Assembly (NCBI GenBank): GCA_041498295.1
Contig: JBGQIB010000029.1
Coordinates: 1 to 37,273 of the forward strand
Direction of reading: 5' to 3'
DNA from: VGRW01 sp041498295
GTDB lineage: Bacteria; Myxococcota_A; UBA9160; SZUA-336
DNA length: 37,273 bases
The notes below the pieces were generated by a model. The model was not told where the DNA came from. It ran no database searches and saw nothing but the letters and a program-made list of their open reading frames with translations. Positions within the stretch are counted from its first letter, which is position 1, and each line of letters begins with the position of its first letter. The position numbers and the translations under genes are program-made. This document shows positions 14,598 to 22,731 of the stretch, in pieces.

Positions 14598-15589
14598 CTC
14601 GCGCGGCGCGCTTCGCCGCGGCACTTCTGACGGTGCCCGTGTTCGGGTTCTGCCTGTGGGCGGCCGCGGCGCTCTGGATCGACGGGCCCGAGTCGCGCGC
14701 GCTCGCCGGGGCGCTCGTGGCCGCGCTCGCGCTCGGGGTTCTCGTCGTCCTCGTGCTGGTGCGCCCGTTCGCGCGCAGCCTCGTCGCGCTCGCGCTGCTC
14801 GCGCTCGCCGTCCTGGCCTGGTGGCTGCGCATCCCGCCGAGCAACGATCGCGACTGGCAGCCCGACGTCGCGCACCCCGCGCGCGCGCAGATCGACGCGA
14901 ATCGAGTCACCATCGAGAACGTTCGGAACTTCGCCTACCGCACGGAGACGGACTACGACGCGCGCTGGGAGACGCGCAGCTACGACCTCGACAAGCTGCG
15001 CGGCGTCGACCTGTTCATCTCATTCTGGGGGCCGACCCGCATCGCGCACACGATCATGAGCTGGGAGTTCGAGGACTCGCCCCCGCTCGCGATCTCGATC
15101 GAGACTCGCAAGGAGGTGGGTGAGTCGTACTCGGCGCTGCTCGGCTTCTTCCGGCAATACGAGCTCTACTACGTGGTGTCGGACGAGCGCGACGTGATCG
15201 GCGTGCGCGACCGGCTGCGCGGCGAGCGCACCTATCTGTACCGACTCGCGGCGCCGGTCGAGAGAGCGCGCGAGCTCCTGCTCGACTACCTGGCCGAGGT
15301 GAACTCGCTCGCCGCAAAGCCGGATTGGTACAACGCGCTCACCCAGAACTGTACGACCTCGATCCGCAACCGGGTCATGCACGCGGGCGGCCACGTGCCA
15401 TTCTCCTGGAAGCTGCTCGCGAACGGTTACCTCGACGAGCTCCTGTACGAGCGCGGCTCGATCGACCGGAAGCTGCCGCTCGCGGAGCTGCGCACGCGCA
15501 GCGAAGTCACTGAGCGCGCGAAGGCGGCCGGCATGGACGCGGACTTCTCGGCGCGCATCCGCGAGGGCATTCCGGGCTACCCGAGGTGA
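14594..15589 (+). CDS. DUF4105 (Lnb N-terminal-like) membrane-anchored protein
   Basis: 331 residues. Three hydrophobic segments (about 8-28, 37-57, 62-80) anchor a large domain that should face the periplasm. The domain matches the DUF4105 pattern: FWGPTRIAHTIMSWEF, YVVSDERDVIGVR, then NALTQNCTTSIRNR with a probable catalytic-type Cys near residue 252, and FSWKLLANGY. DUF4105 is related to the periplasmic domain of lacto-N-biosidase and to papain-like cysteine hydrolases, but its function is generally unknown. The GTG start at 14594 lies in GTGACTC and overlaps the upstream stop by 4 bases. The stop in turn overlaps the next GTG by 4 bases. Three coupled envelope genes in a row suggest a single envelope function. 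Confidence 0.8.
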   Translation: MTRAARFAAALLTVPVFGFCLWAAAALWIDGPESRALAGALVAALALGVLVVLVLVRPFARSLVALALLALAVLAWWLRIPPSNDRDWQPDVAHPARAQIDANRVTIENVRNFAYRTETDYDARWETRSYDLDKLRGVDLFISFWGPTRIAHTIMSWEFEDSPPLAISIETRKEVGESYSALLGFFRQYELYYVVSDERDVIGVRDRLRGERTYLYRLAAPVERARELLLDYLAEVNSLAAKPDWYNALTQNCTTSIRNRVMHAGGHVPFSWKLLANGYLDELLYERGSIDRKLPLAELRTRSEVTERAKAAGMDADFSARIREGIPGYPR

Positions 15590-16767
15590 CACCAAACGGT
15601 GACGATGAGCTCGCGCTCGAACAGGGCGGCCCGAGCTGGAGACTGTGGCTGTGGACGGGTCTCGCACCCGCAGAGGTGCCGCGCCTCGGCTTGCGCGCGC
15701 TCGTCCTGGCGGGACTGTGCTGGCTGCCGCTGCTCGGCCTCTCGCTGCTCGAGGGGCTCGCGACAGGCGACGAGATTCGCATCCCGTTTCTCCGCGACCC
15801 CGCGGCCTACGCGCGCTTCCTCGTCGGGGTCACTCTGCTCGTGCTCGCGGACGTGGCGGTTGCGCCGCGGCTGCGCGCGGTGCTGCTGCAGTTTCGGAAC
15901 GCGAAGCTCCTGGCGCCCGCCGACGAGCCCGCGTTTCGAGCGGCCATCGCAGCCGCGCGCCGACGGATCGATTCCGTGCCCGTCGAACTCGCCTTGCTCG
16001 CGCTCTCGTACGTCTGCAGCTGGTTCGCGGTGCAGCGCCAGCTCGGGAACGGCAAGTCGACCTGGCACACGATCGCGTCCGCGACCGGCGAGTCACTGAG
16101 TCTCGCCGGCTGGTGGTACGCGCTGGTGAGTGTGCCGCTGTTTCAGTTCTTGTTCCTGCGCTGGCTATTCCGCGGGATCGTCTGGGCGCGTCTGCTCGCG
16201 CGAATCTCGCGGCTCGACCTTCGCCTCGTCGCCACGCACCCGGATCGCGCCGCAGGTCTCGGCTTCCTGTCGATCGGCCAGGCGGGCTTCTCGGTCCTCG
16301 TGCTCGCGGCGTCGACGTCGCTCGCGGCCGTGCTCGCGGACGAGGTTCTGTACAACGGCGCCGAGCTCGAGTCGTTCTATCCGACCATCGCGGCGTTCGG
16401 AGTACTCGCGCCCGTGCTCGTGCTCGCGCCGCTGCTCACGTTCACGCCGCGCCTCGCGGCGCTCAAGCGCCAGGCAATCCACGAATTCGGCGCGCTCTCG
16501 AGCCGGCACGACGCGGCGTTTCAGCGCAAGTGGATCTCGTCCTCGCCCGCTCCCGAGGCCGAGGAGCTGCTCGGCAACGAGGATCCTTCGTCGCTCGCCG
16601 ACCTCGCGACCGGCTACGAACGCGCGAAGGCGCTGCGTCCCGTGCCGCTCGACGCCTTCGCCATCGTCCCGCTGCTGCTCGCGGCGCTCGTGCCGATGAT
16701 CCCGCTCATCGCGACCAAGGTGCCGCTGAAAGAGATACTGAAGGGGCTCTTGCGCATCGTGATGTGA
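15586..16767 (+). CDS. Polytopic inner-membrane protein of unknown function
   Basis: 393 residues with about six or seven predicted membrane segments (around 32-52, 72-92, 137-150, 173-195, 224-250, 262-285 and 368-390). I do not recognise a named family. Charged loop segments include RAAIAAARRRIDSVP and a cytoplasmic-looking stretch near 300-365 with EAEELLGNEDPSSLADL. The GTG start overlaps the DUF4105 stop by 4 bases, and the three preceding genes form a coupled set. The stop codon lies inside a 10-bp hairpin shared with the convergent npdG gene. Confidence 0.7.
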   Translation: MTPNGDDELALEQGGPSWRLWLWTGLAPAEVPRLGLRALVLAGLCWLPLLGLSLLEGLATGDEIRIPFLRDPAAYARFLVGVTLLVLADVAVAPRLRAVLLQFRNAKLLAPADEPAFRAAIAAARRRIDSVPVELALLALSYVCSWFAVQRQLGNGKSTWHTIASATGESLSLAGWWYALVSVPLFQFLFLRWLFRGIVWARLLARISRLDLRLVATHPDRAAGLGFLSIGQAGFSVLVLAASTSLAAVLADEVLYNGAELESFYPTIAAFGVLAPVLVLAPLLTFTPRLAALKRQAIHEFGALSSRHDAAFQRKWISSSPAPEAEELLGNEDPSSLADLATGYERAKALRPVPLDAFAIVPLLLAALVPMIPLIATKVPLKEILKGLLRIVM

Positions 16768-16786
16768 CTCGCGACGCGCGAGTCAC
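16764..16786. terminator. Bidirectional hairpin holding both convergent stop codons
   Basis: GTGACTCGCG and CGCGAGTCAC form a perfect 10-bp stem with a 3-base ACG loop. The membrane-protein TGA (16765-16767) lies in the left arm. The npdG TGA (complement of TCA 16783-16785) lies in the right arm. It is placed for two-way termination but lacks T-tracts. Confidence 0.5.
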
Positions 16787-17460
16787 ACGTAGGTCAGGCG
16801 GATGCCGACGCCCTCGGGCTTCTTCAAGCGGATGTTGATGCCGATCATCAGCGCCGTGAGCTGCTCGACGTAGCGCGCGTTGTAGAGCGGCCCGCCGTCG
16901 ATCGCGCGCGTACCGGGCACGTCGTCGCAGAGCGCCATCACGCGCGCGCGCGGCTCCTTCTCGCCCGAGACGATCACGTCGCATTCGACCGCATGCTCGA
17001 GGTCGAGCAGACGGTGCGCCGCCACGTTCTGGAACGCGGACACGACCGAGACGCCTTCGGGCGCGAGCGCCGCGCACATCTCCGCGCACGAGCCCTGCGA
17101 GACACCGACGACGCGCGACGCGACGTCGCCGATCGCGGACGCGAGCGGGACGCCCATCGACACGAGCACCGTTCCCGGCGCGAGCTCCCCGCGCACGGCC
17201 TTGATCGTGCCCGCCACGTGCTCGAAGGGCACCGACAGAATCACGATGCCGCCGCGCAGCGCGCGAACCGCCGCGGCGTTCTCGTGTCCAGACACGTCGC
17301 TGCCCGGCAGCTTGGCGAGTACTTCCTTCGCCGCGTCCAGCGCGCGCTCCTCCTTGCGACTGCCGATGCGCACCGCGCGCCCCGCCTTCGCGAAGCGATA
17401 CGCGAGCCCGAGTCCCTGCTCGCCCGTTCCACCGAGAATTGCCACGCCTTCTTTCGCCAT
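16783..17460 (-). CDS. npdG: NADPH-dependent F420 reductase (F420H2:NADP oxidoreductase)
   Basis: Transfers hydride between coenzyme F420 and NADP. 225 residues, the typical length. The N-terminal Rossmann motif AILGGTGEQGLGLAYRFAKAG is followed by GSRKEERA (NADP 2'-phosphate site), ILSVPFEHV, and the C-terminal F420-side block GPLYNARYVEQLTALMIGIN. The ATG at 17460 has GGAGAG about 7 bases upstream. It implies the organism makes or uses F420; no F420 biosynthesis gene is in the window. It converges on the membrane-protein gene with a shared hairpin and diverges from the DUF971 operon across repeat copy C. Confidence 0.9.
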   Translation of the reverse strand: MAKEGVAILGGTGEQGLGLAYRFAKAGRAVRIGSRKEERALDAAKEVLAKLPGSDVSGHENAAAVRALRGGIVILSVPFEHVAGTIKAVRGELAPGTVLVSMGVPLASAIGDVASRVVGVSQGSCAEMCAALAPEGVSVVSAFQNVAAHRLLDLEHAVECDVIVSGEKEPRARVMALCDDVPGTRAIDGGPLYNARYVEQLTALMIGINIRLKKPEGVGIRLTYV

Positions 17461-17474
17461 CGCCTGTCTCTCCG

Positions 17475-17550
17475 ACTACTTTCGGCTTCGCCTCACGCGC
17501 GCGCCTGCGGCGCTCTCAAGCTCGGCTCGGGGCGGCCCTCGCCTCGCTCC
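17475..17550 (+). repeat. Dispersed intergenic repeat, copy C
   Basis: Contains CTACTTTCGGCTTCGCCTCACG followed by the block AGCTCGGCTCGGGGCGGCC and then CTCGCCTCGC, matching the right block of copies A and B at nearly every base. It lies between the divergent npdG and DUF971 genes. Confidence 0.5.
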
Positions 17551-17580
17551 GCGCGGCGCGGATCTTACCGCACCGGTCGG

Positions 17581-17586
17581 TTAGCT
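17581..17586 (+). promoter_or_regulatory. Possible -10 for the DUF971/ast operon
   Basis: TTAGCT ends 8 bases before the ATG at 17595, with no Shine-Dalgarno between, suggesting a leaderless transcript. Weak single-site evidence. Confidence 0.3.
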
Positions 17587-17594
17587 TTGCGCCG

Positions 17595-17918
17595 ATGACA
17601 CCCACCCCCGCCTCGATCGCGCAGGCCGGGCCCGACATGCTGCGCATCGTCTGGCAGGACGGGCACGAGAGCCTCTACCCGGTGCGGCTCGTGCGCCTCG
17701 CGTGTCGCTGCGCGCATTGCATCGACGAGCGCACCGGCCAACCGCTGCTGCGCGCGGACAGCGTGCCCGCCGACGTTCGGCCCGTGCGCATCAACGGCGT
17801 CGGGCGCTACGCGCTCGCGTTCGCGTGGAGTGACGGTCACGACTCGGGGATCTACACGTTCGAGAACCTGCGGGAGCTGTGTCCGTGTTGCGCGCCAGCC
17901 GCTCAAGCGGCCAAGTAG
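17595..17918 (+). CDS. DUF971 domain protein
   Basis: 107 residues. It matches the DUF971 / gamma-butyrobetaine-hydroxylase N-terminal-like domain: LRIVWQDGHESLYPVRLVRLACRC, CRCAHCIDE with clustered cysteines likely to bind zinc, and YALAFAWSDGHDSGIYTFENLRELCPCC at the end. The family occurs alone in many bacteria, sometimes beside Mrp/ApbC-type iron-sulfur genes; its function is not established. ATG at 17595 is the natural family start; an upstream frame extension is repeat-derived. It leads a same-strand run, followed 22 bases later by the M20 deacylase gene. Confidence 0.85.
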   Translation: MTPTPASIAQAGPDMLRIVWQDGHESLYPVRLVRLACRCAHCIDERTGQPLLRADSVPADVRPVRINGVGRYALAFAWSDGHDSGIYTFENLRELCPCCAPAAQAAK

Positions 17919-17940
17919 GCAAGTCGATGGCAGGGTCGGG

Positions 17941-19275
17941 ATGGCCGACCTAGTCGCCTGGGCGGAGCGGTTCATTGCGACTCCGTCCGAGTCGCGGCTG
18001 GGCAACGGGGCAATCGCCGACGTCGCGGCCGAGCTCTTGCGCGAGCTCGGGTTGGCGGCGGACCTCGAGTCCGTGCACGCCGGCGGCGGGGCACACCACG
18101 CGGTGCTGTGTGACGCGGGCGTTGGCGGCGCCGATCCCGACTTGTTGCTGGTGACTCACCTGGACACGGTCCCGCCGGGTGACTCGAGCGCGTGGACGGC
18201 GACGGGCGGCGATCCGTTCCGGCCGGTGCACGACGGCGACCGCCTGTTCGGCCTGGGCTCCGCGGACGCAAAGGTCGACTTCGTCTGCAAGGCGTTCGCA
18301 CTCGCGGCGGAAGAAGGCTCACTGACTCGCGGCGTGCGGCTGATCGGCACGTTCGGCGAGGAGATCGGAATGCTCGGCGCGCGCTGGCTGGTCGAGAGCG
18401 GGCTCACGCGCGGAGTCACGCGCGCGCTCGTCGGCGAGCCCTCGGAGCTGGCGATCGTGCACGCGCACAAGGGCTACGCGGTCTACGAGGCACGCGTTCG
18501 GCTCGAAGCGCTCTCGCAGCCGGGCGCGCTGCGCGCGAGCTCGCAGGTGGTGCGCGGCGCAGCCGCGCATTCGAGCGCGCCGGGGCTGGGACACAATGCG
18601 GTGTCGGCCGCGCTCGAGCTACTCGAGAAGAGCGGCGCGCTCGGCGTGACCGCGCTGGCGGGCGGCGGCGCGGTGAACGTGGTGCCGGATCGCTGCGAGA
18701 TCGGGTTCGTCCACGACGGCGGGCGCGCCGCGGAGATCGTCGAGACCCTCGGCTCGATCTGGTCCGCGAAGCCGCTGCTCGGCTTCCTGGCCGCTTGGCG
18801 CGCGCTCGAGGCGGAGCTCGAAACGCGCAGTGACTCGCGCTTCTCTCCCGCGCACAGCGTCGCGAGCCTGGGGCGCGTCGTGCTCGAGGACGGATGCGCC
18901 GTGTTCACGTTCGACGTGCGCCCGATCCCGGGCGACGGCGCGGCTGCGCTCGTCGCGCCGTTGGCGCGCGCCGCGGAGCTGCGCTGCATGCGCACCAATC
19001 CCGCGCTCGCGACGCCGAGAGACTCCGACCTGGTGCGAGCCCTCGAAGCGGCGCAGCGCGCGGCCGGCTTGCCGGCGCGGATCGAGACCAAGGCGACCTG
19101 CACCGAGGCCGGCATCCTGGCCGCGGCCGGGCTCGAGGCGATCGTCCTCGGCCCGGGCACGTCGGTGGGCAACGTGCACAAGCCGAACGAGCACACGCGC
19201 GTCTCGCAGCTACACCAAGCGGTGACGCTCTACCGCGCCGCGCTGCTGCGGCTCGCGGGCCCGGGAGGCGCGTGA
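17941..19275 (+). CDS. M20-family metallo-deacylase (ArgE/DapE-like)
   Basis: 444 residues, di-zinc hydrolase fold. Visible ligands and catalytic residues: THLDTVPPG (metal His), GSADAKVDF (bridging Asp), GTFGEEIGMLGA (catalytic Glu plus metal Glu), LVGEPSE, and VHKPNEHT near the C-terminus (last metal His). The lid/dimer domain lies in between, with AHSSAPGLGHNAV. M20 enzymes remove acyl groups from amino acids (acetylornithine, succinyl-diaminopimelate). Here the stop overlaps the start of astA by one base and astD follows. That strongly suggests it removes succinate from succinylglutamate or a succinylated intermediate, standing in for AstE. The substrate is inferred from context. Confidence 0.85.
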   Translation: MADLVAWAERFIATPSESRLGNGAIADVAAELLRELGLAADLESVHAGGGAHHAVLCDAGVGGADPDLLLVTHLDTVPPGDSSAWTATGGDPFRPVHDGDRLFGLGSADAKVDFVCKAFALAAEEGSLTRGVRLIGTFGEEIGMLGARWLVESGLTRGVTRALVGEPSELAIVHAHKGYAVYEARVRLEALSQPGALRASSQVVRGAAAHSSAPGLGHNAVSAALELLEKSGALGVTALAGGGAVNVVPDRCEIGFVHDGGRAAEIVETLGSIWSAKPLLGFLAAWRALEAELETRSDSRFSPAHSVASLGRVVLEDGCAVFTFDVRPIPGDGAAALVAPLARAAELRCMRTNPALATPRDSDLVRALEAAQRAAGLPARIETKATCTEAGILAAAGLEAIVLGPGTSVGNVHKPNEHTRVSQLHQAVTLYRAALLRLAGPGGA

Positions 19276-20318
19276 TGTTCCTGTTGCGCGCCGCGGGCGT
19301 CGCCGACCTGGCCGCGATCCTCGAGCTCGCGCGCTACCTCGACAGCCCCAACCTGCCCAACGACACAGCCTTCGTGCGCCGGCGCCTCGAGCGCTCCGAG
19401 CGGTCGTTCCGCGCGCCGGGCCCGCCCGGCCCGGGAGCCGAGTATCAGTTCGCGCTCGCCGACGACTCCGGCCAGGTCGTCGGCACCTGCGCCGTCCTCT
19501 CGAAGCACGGCACGCCGGAGATGCCGCATCTCTTCCTGCGCGTCGGCGAGGAGACGCGCTTCTCCGAGAGCACCGGCGTGCGAGTCACTCACACGACCCT
19601 GCAGCTCGGCGCGTCGCGCGACGGCCCGACGGAGCTCGGCTCGCTGATCCTGCATCCCGCCGTGCGCGGCCGGCCGGGCTGGCCGGGGAAGTTGCTCTCG
19701 TGGGGTCGGTTCGCGTTCATCGCGCGGCACCGCTCGAGCTTCGAGAGCCAGATACTCGCCGAGATGCGCGCCGCGATCGACGCACAAGGCCGCAGCGCCT
19801 TCTGGGACGCGTTCGGCCGCCGCTTCACTGGCATGAGCTACACCGAAGCGGATCACAAGAGCGCGACGGACAAGAGCTTCATCCTCGATCTGTTCCCCGA
19901 CACGCCGTTCTACGCGTCGCTGCTCGACGCGGACGTGGCCGCGCAGATCGGGCGGGTGCACGAGGAAGCCGCGCCCGCGCTGCGCCTGCTCGAGGTCGCG
20001 GGCCTGCACTGGGTCGACGAGATCGATCCCTTCGACGGCGGCCCATTCGTCGGCGCGCCGACCGCGCGCGTGTTCCCGATCCAACAGACCGTGCGGCTGG
20101 TGGTCGCGGAGGGCGCTCTGCCCGACGGGGCGCCGCCCGCGATCGTCTCCAGCGAGGAAGGCGGCGAGTTTCGCGCGGTGGCCGCGCCCGCGCTGCGCGA
20201 CGGCGCGGCGCTGCGCTTGGGCAAGGAAGCGCGCGACCGGCTCGGCGTCGCGGCGGGCGACGAAGTCACACTCACGCCGCTGCCTCGCTCGAGCGCGAAG
20301 GTCGGCGACGGTGGCTGA
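19275..20318 (+). CDS. astA: Arginine N-succinyltransferase
   Basis: Catalyses succinyl-CoA + L-arginine to N2-succinylarginine, the first step of the AST arginine catabolic pathway; GNAT-like fold. 347 residues, matching AstA length. The N-terminus is MFLLRAAGVADLAAILELAR. Diagnostic blocks are TELGSLILHPAVRGRPG, GRFAFIARHRSSFESQILAE, the FWDAFGRRFTGMSYTEADHK stretch, and KSFILDLFPDTPFYASLL. ATG at 19275 overlaps the M20 stop; GTG at 19272 is one codon upstream in the same frame. Its 3' end overlaps the astD start by 8 bases. Assignment is strong; some AstA enzymes also use ornithine. Confidence 0.92.
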   Translation: MFLLRAAGVADLAAILELARYLDSPNLPNDTAFVRRRLERSERSFRAPGPPGPGAEYQFALADDSGQVVGTCAVLSKHGTPEMPHLFLRVGEETRFSESTGVRVTHTTLQLGASRDGPTELGSLILHPAVRGRPGWPGKLLSWGRFAFIARHRSSFESQILAEMRAAIDAQGRSAFWDAFGRRFTGMSYTEADHKSATDKSFILDLFPDTPFYASLLDADVAAQIGRVHEEAAPALRLLEVAGLHWVDEIDPFDGGPFVGAPTARVFPIQQTVRLVVAEGALPDGAPPAIVSSEEGGEFRAVAAPALRDGAALRLGKEARDRLGVAAGDEVTLTPLPRSSAKVGDGG

Positions 20319-21819
20319 CGCGTCGCCCTTCGAAGCGCGCGGGGACTTCGTCGACGGGCGGCTGGCGCTGCCCGAGCGCGCCGACGGCGAGCTCGTCGCG
20401 GTCGATCCAGGAGACACTCGCGAGTCACTCGGCGCGTTTCCCTTCGCGGCCGAGTCGGTCGAGCGCGCGGTCGCGGCCGCCCGCCGCGCCTGGCCCGCGT
20501 GGCGGGACGCTACAGCAGAGCTCCGATCCTCGGCGCTGCGCCGCTTCGGTGCGGCGCTGCAGTCGGACGGCGAGCGGCTCGCGTCCGTGATCGCGCGCGA
20601 GGTCGGCAAGCCGCTCTGGGAAGCCCGCGGCGAGGTGGCGGCGATGATCGCGAAGATCGACATCACGCTCACGCAGGGCCTCGAGCTCGTCGCCGAGCGC
20701 GCGTTCGAGCTGGGCGCGGGTCAGGTCGGACGCTGGCGCGCGACCTCGCGCGGCGTTTTCGGCGTGCTCGGCCCGTTCAATTTCCCGGGTCACTTGATGC
20801 ACGGCCACGTCGTGCCCGCGCTCGCGACCGGAAATTGTGTCGTCGTGAAGCCTTCGGAGAAGACGCCAGCGACGGGCCAGCTGTACGCGGAGCTCGTGCA
20901 GCGTGCGGCGTTTCCCGCTGGGGTGGCGAACGTGCTGCAGGGCGATGCGACGCTGGGCGCGCGGCTCGCCGCCCACCCGGCGCTCGACGGCGTGCTGTTC
21001 ACCGGCTCGTACGCGGCCGGGCGGCGCATCCTCGAAGCGACGCTCGATCAGCCGTGGAAGCTGGTCGCCCTCGAGATGGGCGGGAAGAACGGCGCGCTCG
21101 TCTGCGCCGACGCCGACCTCGACGCGGCCGCGAGCGCGATCGCCCTCGGCGCGTGCGTGACTTCGGGCCAGCGCTGCAGCGCCACGAGCCGCGTGTTCGC
21201 CGAGCGCGCGGTCGCGGACGCGCTGCTGGAGCGACTCGTGAAGCTGTTCCGCGGCGTCGTGATCGGTCACTCGAGCGACCCGGGCGCGTTCATGGGCCCC
21301 GTCATCACACGCGCCGCGCGCGAGCGACACGCGCAAGTGTTGGCCTGGGCCGCGGCGGACGGAGCGGAAGCGCTGGTCGCGGGGGGACCGACGGACGGAC
21401 CGCGCCCCGGTCACTACGTGCGCCCGAGCCTGCACCGGCTGCGCGCGACGTCGCGCGCGAGCCGCTATCAGAGCGAGGAGCACTTCGTACCCGACGCCTT
21501 CGTCGTCGCCGTCGACTCCGTCGACGCGGGCCTCGCCGAGCTCGACGCCACGGACTTCGGGCTGGTCGCGAGCGTGTTCACGCGCTCGCGCGCGACCTAC
21601 GAGCGTGCGGCGCGAGTCACTCGGGTCGGATGCCTGAACTGGAACGCGCCCACGGTCGGCGCGTCCTCGAAGCTCCCATTCGGCGGCGTGAAGCGGAGCG
21701 GAAACGATCGCGCGGCGGGCGCGGCGTCGACTCTGTATACGACGTTTCCGCAGGCCAACCTCGAAGTCGCCGAGCCCGGGCCCGCGGCGGCGTATCCGGG
21801 CTTCCCGAGCCTCTCGTGA
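20311..21819 (+). CDS. astD: N-succinylglutamate 5-semialdehyde dehydrogenase
   Basis: Oxidises succinylglutamate semialdehyde to succinylglutamate with NAD(P). 502 residues. Aldehyde dehydrogenase motifs: GVFGVLGPFNFPGHLMHGH (AstD-like Rossmann entry), VVKPSEKTP, catalytic Glu in LEMGGKNGAL, catalytic Cys in SGQRCSATSR, and FGGVKRSGN at the C-terminal end. AREVGKPLWEARGEV and KIDITLTQG near the N-terminus are typical of AstD rather than general ALDHs. The GTG at 20311 overlaps astA by 8 bases, and the stop overlaps the next GTG (GTGA). Co-translation with astA supports the assignment. No astC-type transaminase is present in the window. Confidence 0.92.
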   Translation: MADASPFEARGDFVDGRLALPERADGELVAVDPGDTRESLGAFPFAAESVERAVAAARRAWPAWRDATAELRSSALRRFGAALQSDGERLASVIAREVGKPLWEARGEVAAMIAKIDITLTQGLELVAERAFELGAGQVGRWRATSRGVFGVLGPFNFPGHLMHGHVVPALATGNCVVVKPSEKTPATGQLYAELVQRAAFPAGVANVLQGDATLGARLAAHPALDGVLFTGSYAAGRRILEATLDQPWKLVALEMGGKNGALVCADADLDAAASAIALGACVTSGQRCSATSRVFAERAVADALLERLVKLFRGVVIGHSSDPGAFMGPVITRAARERHAQVLAWAAADGAEALVAGGPTDGPRPGHYVRPSLHRLRATSRASRYQSEEHFVPDAFVVAVDSVDAGLAELDATDFGLVASVFTRSRATYERAARVTRVGCLNWNAPTVGASSKLPFGGVKRSGNDRAAGAASTLYTTFPQANLEVAEPGPAAAYPGFPSLS

Positions 21820-22730
21820 CTCACGTCGTCCTCATGGGCGATCCCGCGCACTTCGCCGTCGTCGGCGGCGCGAACCCGCACACGCGCGACAAGTACGGGC
21901 GCAAGAAGTCCGTCGACCGCGCGCTCGCGATTCGCCAGTGGGGCGCGCTGCGAGACACACTGGCCGAGCTATGCGTCGACGTGGACGTGATCCCGCCCGA
22001 CCCCGAGCACCCCGGGCTCGTGTATCCCGCGAACGCCGGCTTCCGGCACGGGGATGTGTTCGTGCTCTCGAACCTGGTGCCGACGCGCGCGGGGGAGAAG
22101 CCGGCGTATCGCGCGGCGGTCTCGCGGCGCGGGTTGCGTTGCGTCGAGATCCGCGCGCGCTTCGAGGGCGAAGCGGATCTGTTTCCAGCCGGCGACACTT
22201 ATCTGTTCACGCACGGCCGCATCCGCCGGCAGCGCTTCGTGCCGCGCTTCGGCTGGCCGCCCTGGAGGCGCGTGTACGGCTTTCGCAGCCAACCCGAGGC
22301 GCTCGCCGAGATCGAAGCACTCCAGCCGCTCGGCAAGCGCGTGATTCGCATCGAGCTGGTCGACGAGCGCTTCTACCACGGCGACACCTGTCTGTGTTCC
22401 TTCGGGCCCGGCCGCGAGTTCCTGCTCGCCTACCCGCCCGCGCTTCATCCTCTGTCAGTCGAGGATCTTCGCGCTCACTTCGGCGAGCGGCTCATCGCGA
22501 TCGGCGACGCCGACGCCGCCATCTACGCGGCGAACTCGTTCGCACTCGAGCGCGGCGGCGAGTCACTTCTCGTCATGCCGCGCGGCGTATCCGGCGAGCT
22601 CACCGCGGCCGTGCGCGCCTCGGGAACGCGGGTCGTCGACGTCGACGTCTCCGAGTTCCACAAAAAGGGCGGCGGCTCGGTGAAGTGCATGATCGGGGAC
22701 TTGGGCGAGCGGCCCGCCCGACTCGAGTGA
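21816..22730 (+). CDS. DDAH/arginine-deiminase-superfamily hydrolase, probable AstB replacement
   Basis: 304 residues. It belongs to the guanidino-group-modifying superfamily (COG1834/N-dimethylarginine dimethylaminohydrolase type): MGDPAHFAVVGGANPHTRDK at the start, an acidic block FEGEADLFPAGDTYLFTHGR, catalytic His in FYHGDTCLCS, and catalytic Cys in GGGSVKCMIGDL near the C-terminus. AstB (succinylarginine dihydrolase) shares this fold but is about 440 residues with a different N-terminus, so this is not AstB. The position directly after astD, with a 4-base overlap, suggests it attacks the guanidino group of succinylarginine or arginine. GTG at 21816 or ATG at 21834 could be the start. The stop is one base from the convergent NTF2-like stop. 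Confidence 0.85.
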   Translation: MTHVVLMGDPAHFAVVGGANPHTRDKYGRKKSVDRALAIRQWGALRDTLAELCVDVDVIPPDPEHPGLVYPANAGFRHGDVFVLSNLVPTRAGEKPAYRAAVSRRGLRCVEIRARFEGEADLFPAGDTYLFTHGRIRRQRFVPRFGWPPWRRVYGFRSQPEALAEIEALQPLGKRVIRIELVDERFYHGDTCLCSFGPGREFLLAYPPALHPLSVEDLRAHFGERLIAIGDADAAIYAANSFALERGGESLLVMPRGVSGELTAAVRASGTRVVDVDVSEFHKKGGGSVKCMIGDLGERPARLE

Positions 22731-22731
22731 C

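Noticed and set aside
19230..20672. 480-residue minus-strand open frame
   Set aside because: Antisense to astA and the start of astD; no recognisable domain.
21816..22730. Calling this gene astB
   Set aside because: The fold superfamily is shared, but length and N-terminus differ from AstB and match DDAH/COG1834 proteins.
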